Shown: positions 1 to 4,573 of the stretch, in pieces
Numbering within the stretch: the stretch's first letter is position 1
Layout of the letters: the number at the start of each line of letters is the position of its first letter
Assembly (NCBI GenBank): GCA_002311925.1
Contig: DCAK01000015.1
Location: 1 to 11,531, forward strand
Length of the DNA: 11,531 bases
Direction: 5' to 3'
Source of the DNA: Planctomycetes bacterium UBA1135
GTDB taxonomy: Bacteria; Planctomycetota; UBA1135
Translations under genes and position numbers: made by a program
Notes under the pieces: generated by a model
Databases searched by the model: none
Told to the model about the DNA's origin: nothing
What the model saw: only the letters and a program-made list of their open reading frames with translations

Positions 1-285
1 CATCTGGAAAACAATATCTCCGAAATCATCAGTGGCGTTCAAGCCCCAGGAATGAAAAGCATAAATGGCCAAGGGGCCGAATTCTTCTCGAGCATACTTT
101 CGAACCCCCTCCATGAGGTCCGGGCCGGAAACATGCCTTTCTTCGCCCTGCGCCTTGGTCTTGCCAAGGAGGAAAAGGGTGTAATCCAAGGCCTCAAGGA
201 CAAAGAAATAGGCCGCCTCGGCGTACTTTCTCCCATGGATTCGGCGGATTTCCCGAATTACGGTCTGTAGCCTGCGGTCGTCCAT
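1..285 (-). CDS. Minf_1886-family conserved hypothetical protein (partial, 3' end outside the window)
   Basis: I translated this frame by hand. It is open from an ATG at 285 to the window edge and gives 95 residues without a stop. It starts MDDRRLQTV and contains YAEAAYFFVLEALDYTL (about residues 21-37), then RHVSGPDLMEGVRKYAREEFGP (about 50-71, quoted in part: VSGPDLMEGV), and near the edge WGLNATDDFGDIVF. This layout matches the family I know as Minf_1886 (conserved in Planctomycetes and Verrucomicrobia), whose function is unknown. The family is normally somewhat over 100 residues, so only the last part is missing. It lies 83 bp downstream of holB on the same strand and may be co-transcribed with tmk-holB. 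No strong Shine-Dalgarno precedes the ATG. Overlapping open frames on either strand here show no family pattern and are shadows. Confidence 0.8.
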   Translation of the reverse strand, partial: MDDRRLQTVIREIRRIHGRKYAEAAYFFVLEALDYTLFLLGKTKAQGEERHVSGPDLMEGVRKYAREEFGPLAIYAFHSWGLNATDDFGDIVFQM

Positions 286-318
286 ATTTTCGTGGGCTTT
301 TCATTCCCCAAGTTCCTA

Positions 319-357
319 TCGGCCCAATCGGGCAAGGATTGCGAAATTTCGGCCCAA
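319..357. repeat. Short repeats and 10-bp palindrome in the holB / Minf_1886 gap
   Basis: The 83-bp gap (286-368) holds a 9-bp direct repeat, TCGGCCCAA, at 319-327 and 349-357. A related TCGGGCAA lies at 328-335, and a perfect 10-bp palindrome, CGAAATTTCG, at 342-351 overlaps the second repeat. It could be a regulator-binding site for the Minf_1886 gene or chance. I see no convincing -35/-10 pair and no hairpin followed by a T tract. Confidence 0.35.
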
Positions 358-368
358 GAATTCTAATT

Positions 369-1268
369 TTAGGAAATTGCTGAAATGGTGCGATTCATTT
401 CCCCAAGAAGATCTTCCAGAACGACGTCCGGGCTGAGGTTTCCGGCAAGGTCCGCCTGGGCTTTCATGAGGCATTCCAGGACTTGATCCAACGTAAATGC
501 TTCAGTCGAAGAGGATTCTGGGTAAAGTGCGACGGCCCAGGAAAAAACTCCGGCCAGGAGGATCTCCATCTTGGCTCGCGTTTCTTTTCTTTCACCGCCC
601 GTGAACAAGGATTCCCAAGCCAAAAGATGGGCCCCACCTTCCAGCCACGCGTGAAATTCAGGGTGCACTTGAAGAAGCAGATTTCTTGCCTCGAGGGAGA
701 GACCCATGGCGGCCTCCCCCCCACCGCAAGCCGACTGGAGAATTTCCCAGTCCTTCGGGGCCACTCCCATTGCAGCAGCTTGACGGGCAAGTTCCTCTGC
801 GCCACGGGTGGGAACCCGAACAAGTCGGCAACGGGAACGAATTGCTGGAAGGATTGAACTCAAACCAGTCGCGGTCAGGAAGAGAAGGGTGCCGTAGGGG
901 GGCTCCTCGAGTGTTTTCAACAGCGCTCCCTGAGCGTCATGGTTCATGGTGTCGGCGTGGGCAAGAATCACGGCCCGGCGGCCCAGAGGGTGAGCCGGTT
1001 TGTTCTTCAGGGCGGTTTCCAGACATGGGCCGTCGTCATCACGAAGGGTGATGTGGCTCACCCGAAGGCCTTGAACCCCGAGCAATTCCGGATGGAGGAG
1101 GAAAAAATCCGGGGATTCGCTTGGATTCTTCTCCTGAAGCCAAATCCCCGCCATGCGTTCCGCAAGAATGTCCAAATCACTCCTGGATTTGCCGAGAAGA
1201 AGGTACGCCTCCGCGTATCTGCCCTCCTCCGTTTCAATTCGAAATTGGTTTTCGGTGGCTTGGTTCAT
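369..1268 (-). CDS. holB: DNA polymerase III delta' subunit-like protein
   Basis: A 299-residue clamp-loader subunit; delta' helps load the sliding clamp onto DNA at the replisome. The core AAA+ signature is clear: VILAHADTMNHDAQGALLKTLEEPP (about 100-124), LLFLTAT, then LPAIRSRC with the SRC motif at 145-147. The N-terminal region reads AYLLLGKSRSDLDIL where related proteins have a GxxxxGK[ST] loop, so no Walker A motif remains, and no four-cysteine zinc module is visible. A non-ATP-binding delta' is normal for the family, as in E. coli, which supports delta' rather than tau/gamma. The frame is open further upstream to 1400, but that stretch lies inside tmk. The ATG at 1268 has a GGAGGGG ribosome site 8 nt upstream and overlaps the tmk stop as ATGA. 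tmk-holB adjacency is common in bacteria. The C-terminal third is poorly conserved and carries little recognisable sequence. Confidence 0.86.
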   Translation of the reverse strand: MNQATENQFRIETEEGRYAEAYLLLGKSRSDLDILAERMAGIWLQEKNPSESPDFFLLHPELLGVQGLRVSHITLRDDDGPCLETALKNKPAHPLGRRAVILAHADTMNHDAQGALLKTLEEPPYGTLLFLTATGLSSILPAIRSRCRLVRVPTRGAEELARQAAAMGVAPKDWEILQSACGGGEAAMGLSLEARNLLLQVHPEFHAWLEGGAHLLAWESLFTGGERKETRAKMEILLAGVFSWAVALYPESSSTEAFTLDQVLECLMKAQADLAGNLSPDVVLEDLLGEMNRTISAIS

Positions 1269-1888
1269 GCCCAGAGCCCCTCCAAGGCCGCTTGAACCAG
1301 CGACTCCACCTGGTCCGCATCCGAGCCGGAAACAGGAATCACCGTGCAGCGGTCCGGATGAAGTTCGGCATAACTGAGGAAGCCCTCTCTCACCTGGCAT
1401 TGAAAGGCCAATCCCCTCTTCTCCATGCCATCAGCCTCCCCTCTTTTTTGAATCCGGTCCACGGCCTCCTGGGCAGGAAGGTCGAGAATGAGAACGCGGC
1501 GGGGTTGCCATTCCATTGGAATCACGGCGTCCTCCAAGAGGATGACCGCCTGTGAAGATTCAGGAGTCTGCCCCTGGTAGGCGAAAGTCGACGGAGTGAA
1601 TCGCTCGCATACGACATCCCTACCCTGCTTGAGAGCGGGTTGGATGACTTCTTCCAGGAGCGCCTTGCGGGAAGCGAAAAAGAGCAAGGCTTCCGTGATG
1701 GGGCTCCAAGGTGGGCGGTCGGGATTCAGAAGGATTTCCCGCAAAGCTTCCCCGAGTTGGGTGGAGCCTGGCTCCCGAACATGAAGGGGCGCGCTTCCAC
1801 GCCCTTCCAACCATCGAACCAGTCGGGATGCCTGGGTGCTTTTCCCGCAACCGTCCACTCCTTCGAAAACTAGAAAATGGCCCACCAT
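1265..1888 (-). CDS. tmk: Thymidylate kinase
   Basis: dTMP kinase: ATP + dTMP to ADP + dTDP, a cytoplasmic step of dTTP synthesis. The protein has 207 residues, the usual size. It shows the P-loop GVDGCGKST (10-18), the dTMP-binding REPGST (38-43), a region LLFFASR (68-74), ERF at 95-97 followed by AYQG (103-106), and a LID segment KRGEADGMEKRG (about 148-159). Oddities: the usual DR[YFH] is ERF, REPGGT is REPGST, and the LID has DG where DR is common. The ATG at 1888 is chosen because AGGA at 1896-1899 sits 7 nt upstream. A GTG at 1894 would add two residues but leaves almost no room for a ribosome site. The gene's stop overlaps the holB start by 4 nt, implying translational coupling. It is divergent from the amidase gene across 59 bp. 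Confidence 0.93.
   Translation of the reverse strand: MVGHFLVFEGVDGCGKSTQASRLVRWLEGRGSAPLHVREPGSTQLGEALREILLNPDRPPWSPITEALLFFASRKALLEEVIQPALKQGRDVVCERFTPSTFAYQGQTPESSQAVILLEDAVIPMEWQPRRVLILDLPAQEAVDRIQKRGEADGMEKRGLAFQCQVREGFLSYAELHPDRCTVIPVSGSDADQVESLVQAALEGLWA
1277..1283 (-). promoter_or_regulatory. Ribosome binding site of holB
   Basis: Read on the minus strand this is GGAGGGG, 8 nt before the ATG at 1268 and inside the end of tmk. It decides the holB start over the longer in-frame extension to 1400. Confidence 0.75.
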
Positions 1889-1947
1889 TCCCACATCCTA
1901 AACGCCGCCGCTGGAAAAGCGGGATTGCTGTTCGTTAGGCTTTCCTC
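1889..1947. promoter_or_regulatory. Divergent intergenic region between tmk and the amidase gene
   Basis: Promoters for both directions are expected in these 59 bp because the flanking genes diverge, but I cannot pick out convincing -35/-10 boxes. The region holds the tmk ribosome site (AGGA, 1896-1899, minus strand), a weak TTAGG at 1935-1939 before the amidase ATG, and a small inverted repeat CCGCT-N5-AGCGG at 1908-1922. Confidence 0.4.
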
Positions 1948-3027
1948 ATGGTGCCTTCAGCCCAACTCCGCATCTTCCTGCTTTTCGGCCTTCTCGTACC
2001 GGCATGCGCCACCCCGGTCGCATTGGCGCCCATTCCCGCGCTGGACGCTCCCTCTCCCTCTCCTCCCGGAGACTGGCCGGCTCAGGAAAGGCTTGCTTGG
2101 TGGGAAAAGATGGTGGACCGACTTTCTCCGGCTGATGCTGCCGAGGCACGTCTCTGCATGGGAAGCATCAACCTTGAATTGAAAAATGGGAGGCTTGCCC
2201 GGAACTATTTCCGCATGGCTCTCGAAAACGACTTGTCGATCAAGGAGGCGAGCCAGGCAAGGCTCGGAATCGCAAAGGCATGGCTTTTGGAAGGGCAGGT
2301 CGAATTGGCCCTCCCCTACCTTGAAGATGCAATTCCCCACTTGGCCGGCCCTCCCCTGGAGGAAGGGCGTTATTTGGTGGCCTGGGCCTCCGGAAAGGAA
2401 ATCACCGGGCCGGTGGAGTCTTCCATCGTGGCGAGGTTGAGTCCCTTCATGTCCGGATTGCGGCCAGTCTCTGCCTTCCATTCCCCCACGTTGGGGATGA
2501 AGGTCGATGTGGCGCGGGCTTCCTGGACGCCCTTGAACATGCGTGGAAACCACGAAACCATGGCGCGGCCTTTCCGCATCACGATTCATCACAGCGCCGA
2601 ACCCCTTCATGGGACCCGAATGAGCGATTCCTTGCGCAAAGTGAGGAACATCCAAAAAGCTCATCGAGACAAGGGTTGGGCTGGAATCGGATACCACTTC
2701 CTGATCGACCGAGGGGGCAGGGTCATCGAAGGCAGGCCCTTGGCCATCCAGGGAGCTCACGCCGGAGATAGTGAAATGAATCGAGGCAACATCGGAATAT
2801 GCCTTCTTGGGAATTTTCAAACCCAACCAGATCGGGGGTCCGCGTACATCCAACCCCAATCCCCTTCTTCTTTCCAATTGGCCGCCCTGAAAGGGTTGCT
2901 CGATAGGTTGAGAAAGCAGTTCTCCATTCAAGGGAAGAGCGTTTTCGCCCACCTGGAACTCAAAGGGACCCTCTGCCCGGGCCCCGAGTTGGACGCTTGG
3001 GTTCGGTTCTATCGCTCACGCAGCTAG
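1948..3027 (+). CDS. Probable lipoprotein N-acetylmuramoyl-L-alanine amidase (Amidase_2/PGRP fold) with N-terminal helical-repeat region
   Basis: A 359-residue envelope protein. The N-terminus is a hydrophobic stretch ending FLLFGLLVPAC, a near-consensus lipobox with Cys20, then a Pro/Ala-rich linker (21-42). Residues about 45-150 look helical with TPR-like spacing (for example ARNYFRMALEND and LALPYLEDAIPHL). The C-terminal half is an Amidase_2 domain: RITIHHSAEP with His214/His215, GIGYHFLIDRGGRVIEGRP (about 246-263), GAHAGD (His271), NIGICLLGNF, and AHLELKGTLCPG with His335 and Cys343. By family knowledge, zinc is held by the first His, His335 and Cys343, and the enzyme cuts the MurNAc-L-Ala bond of peptidoglycan. 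The TPR-like region may bind a partner; that is inference. The ATG has only a weak TTAGG 8 nt upstream. The gene converges on uppP, sharing CTAG at their ends. Lipidation is likely but not certain, because the residue before Ala19 is Pro. Confidence 0.88.
   Translation: MVPSAQLRIFLLFGLLVPACATPVALAPIPALDAPSPSPPGDWPAQERLAWWEKMVDRLSPADAAEARLCMGSINLELKNGRLARNYFRMALENDLSIKEASQARLGIAKAWLLEGQVELALPYLEDAIPHLAGPPLEEGRYLVAWASGKEITGPVESSIVARLSPFMSGLRPVSAFHSPTLGMKVDVARASWTPLNMRGNHETMARPFRITIHHSAEPLHGTRMSDSLRKVRNIQKAHRDKGWAGIGYHFLIDRGGRVIEGRPLAIQGAHAGDSEMNRGNIGICLLGNFQTQPDRGSAYIQPQSPSSFQLAALKGLLDRLRKQFSIQGKSVFAHLELKGTLCPGPELDAWVRFYRSRS
3024..3027. other. Shared CTAG carrying the stop codons of both convergent genes
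   Basis: The plus-strand amidase gene ends with TAG at 3025-3027 and the minus-strand uppP ends with TAG at 3026-3024. Both stops lie in one CTAG palindrome. There is no room here for a separate intergenic terminator. Confidence 0.9.
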
Positions 3028-3833
3028 GCGGCCCAGGTCGCGACAAGCCCGACCGATCCCACCGCCGCGCACCACGGCGCGAAATAGTGGAGCTTGTTGC
3101 CTCGCACCACTTTCGCGAGCAGCGCAAGGGCCACGAGACCGACCCCTAAACTGGTGCCAACCCCGACCACCCAATCCAACAATTCCGGAGAAGGCGTCTC
3201 CGCCTTCATCCAGAAATGCCAAATCCCCGCCCCGGCAAGGGCCGGAATCGCGAGCAGAAAGGCGAATTCGAAAGCAGCTGCTGGAGCCAGCCCCAGAATC
3301 AACCCCGCGACGATGACGGCTCCGCTTCGGGAAACTCCCGGGCACAGGGCGCAGGCCTGTGCCATGCCCAGGCAGAGGCCTTGACCCAGAGTGAGGCTCT
3401 CCAGCTTTCGATTTCCTCTGCGGGCACTACGGGAAAATGCGAGTAGACCGGCCGTGGCAAGCAAGCCGCTCGAAGCAAGAGTTGGACTTTGGAACAGGGA
3501 ATCCAGGCGATCCCGGCCCAGGAGGGTGACCACGACAAGGGGAAGGGTCCCAGCAATCAAGATGAGCAGGACATGCCTCGCAAGGGGGGCTTCGGAGGAT
3601 GCTGAGAAGGCCTGCCGGAAAAGGCGCAATCCATGTTTCCTGAAATAGAAGAGGATGGCGCCCAAAGTGCCTAGGTGGAGGAGGACCTCGAGGGCTCCGT
3701 CAGTTTGAAAAAGGTCTCCGCCCGGCAGGAGGCTTCGCGCCAGAACAAGATGCCCGGAAGAGGAAACCGGAAGAAACTCAGTGAGCCCTTGAATTACAGC
3801 CAGAATGAAAAGGACGAGAATGGGGATCACCAC
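3024..3833 (-). CDS. uppP: Undecaprenyl-diphosphatase UppP (BacA family)
   Basis: An integral membrane enzyme of 269 residues that dephosphorylates undecaprenyl diphosphate, recycling the lipid carrier for peptidoglycan and other envelope glycans. Overexpression of this family gives bacitracin resistance. Both signature blocks are present: QGLTEFLPVSSSGHL (15-29), with the [EQ]xxxE pattern, the Ser cluster and His28, and PGVSRSG (165-171) with Arg169. Several hydrophobic helices follow the usual pattern (for example 1-14, 50-64, 87-105, 119-133, 172-205, 222-243, 250-267). The first codon is GTG at 3833, directly followed by a second GTG; either could be the start, and no clear Shine-Dalgarno is seen. 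The gene diverges from the YggS gene across 50 bp and converges on the amidase gene, so the two wall-related genes are neighbours but not one operon. Confidence 0.95.
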   Translation of the reverse strand: MVIPILVLFILAVIQGLTEFLPVSSSGHLVLARSLLPGGDLFQTDGALEVLLHLGTLGAILFYFRKHGLRLFRQAFSASSEAPLARHVLLILIAGTLPLVVVTLLGRDRLDSLFQSPTLASSGLLATAGLLAFSRSARRGNRKLESLTLGQGLCLGMAQACALCPGVSRSGAVIVAGLILGLAPAAAFEFAFLLAIPALAGAGIWHFWMKAETPSPELLDWVVGVGTSLGVGLVALALLAKVVRGNKLHYFAPWCAAVGSVGLVATWAA

Positions 3834-3883
3834 CAGGATTCTAGCGGAATCAAGGAGCTCTTCGTCCTCGGTAGAATGTCGAG
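3834..3883. promoter_or_regulatory. Divergent intergenic region between uppP and the YggS gene
   Basis: Fifty bp that should contain promoters for both sides. A perfect inverted repeat, GATTC-N5-GAATC, lies at 3837-3851, only a few bases before the uppP GTG. A four-codon open frame ATG TCG AGG TGA starts at 3876 and ends over the YggS GTG. I cannot assign -35/-10 boxes with confidence. Confidence 0.35.
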
Positions 3884-4567
3884 GTGAGAGGGTTCTCCAA
3901 ACGCATACGAGAAATTCGCGAAAGAGTTCAAAGGGCCGCGGAAAAGGCCGGAAGGAATGGGAATGAAATCGAGATCATGGCCGTGGCAAAAACAGCCAGC
4001 ACGGACGACCTCAGGGAAGCTTGGGATTCAGGCCAAATCCTTTTCGCGCACAATCGGGTTGAAGGCCTTGCGGAGGGCCGCGGGATTCTTCCCTATGCGG
4101 AATGGCACATGGTCGGGAGGCTTCAAGGGAAAATGGCACGGAAGGCGTGGGAGGTGATGGACGGGCTCCACAGTTTCGACAGACTGGGTTTGGGGGAGAA
4201 GTTGAACCGGGCGGGAGAAGATTTCGGCGGTCCTCCCTTGAAGGTTTGGGTCCAGATTCAGATTTTCGAATCCCCCCATCGGTCCGGATGCCGACTCGAC
4301 GCCCTCGACGCCCTCGTCAAGGGATTCCACGGGTTTCCCCACCTTGCAGCTCAAGGATTGATGACCATGGGTCCCCCTCCAGGGTCCTCTTGCTCACCCG
4401 GAGATGCTTTTTCCAGGGCCCGAAAGGAGGCCCAGAAATTGGCAGTGGCTGGCGACCTTCCTCCCTCCCCCTCTCTATCCATGGGGATGACGGGCGACCT
4501 GGAGACCGCAGTGGCTGAGGGGGCTACCCTATTGCGAATCGGGCGGGCACTTTTCCCTCCCTGCTGA
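3884..4567 (+). CDS. YggS/PLPBP-family pyridoxal phosphate homeostasis protein
   Basis: A 227-residue alanine-racemase-fold protein that binds PLP and balances free PLP; the family has no known catalytic activity. Recognisable blocks are MAVAKTAS with the expected PLP lysine at Lys36, FAHNRVEG (54-61), EWHMVGRLQGK (73-83), HSFDR (96-100), AAQGLMTMGPP (155-165), LSMGMTGD (198-205) and AEGATLLRIGRALF (211-224). The length fits the family. Several usually conserved positions differ: FGENRVQ is FAHNRVE, LQSNK is LQGKM, and the SKSG segment reads PHRSG. GTG at 3884 is the only available start, because an in-frame stop lies at 3872-3874 and the next Met is residue 32, too late. No good ribosome site precedes it. 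It is the first gene of a plus-strand set, 6 bp before the kinase gene. Confidence 0.87.
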   Translation: MRGFSKRIREIRERVQRAAEKAGRNGNEIEIMAVAKTASTDDLREAWDSGQILFAHNRVEGLAEGRGILPYAEWHMVGRLQGKMARKAWEVMDGLHSFDRLGLGEKLNRAGEDFGGPPLKVWVQIQIFESPHRSGCRLDALDALVKGFHGFPHLAAQGLMTMGPPPGSSCSPGDAFSRARKEAQKLAVAGDLPPSPSLSMGMTGDLETAVAEGATLLRIGRALFPPC

Positions 4568-4573
4568 TTCCCC

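Noticed and set aside
52..270. 72-codon plus-strand frame at the left edge
   Set aside because: It overlaps the minus-strand Minf_1886-family frame, which carries the family motifs; this one shows none.
322..333. Possible terminator hairpin GCCC-AATC-GGGC after holB
   Set aside because: The stem is only 4 bp and no T tract follows on either strand.
1269..1400. 44-codon N-terminal extension of holB
   Set aside because: It lies wholly within tmk and reads as low-complexity shadow sequence. The ATG at 1268 has a strong ribosome site and an ATGA overlap.
1908..1922. CCGCT-N5-AGCGG hairpin between tmk and the amidase gene
   Set aside because: A 5-bp stem is expected by chance in GC-rich DNA, and there is no T tract or conserved context.
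1957..2952. 331-codon open frame antisense to the amidase gene
   Set aside because: The plus strand has clear Amidase_2 motifs; the antisense protein has none.
3837..3851. GATTC-N5-GAATC inverted repeat before uppP
   Set aside because: Short arms, and GATTC/GAATC-like words are frequent throughout this window, so it is weak as an operator call.
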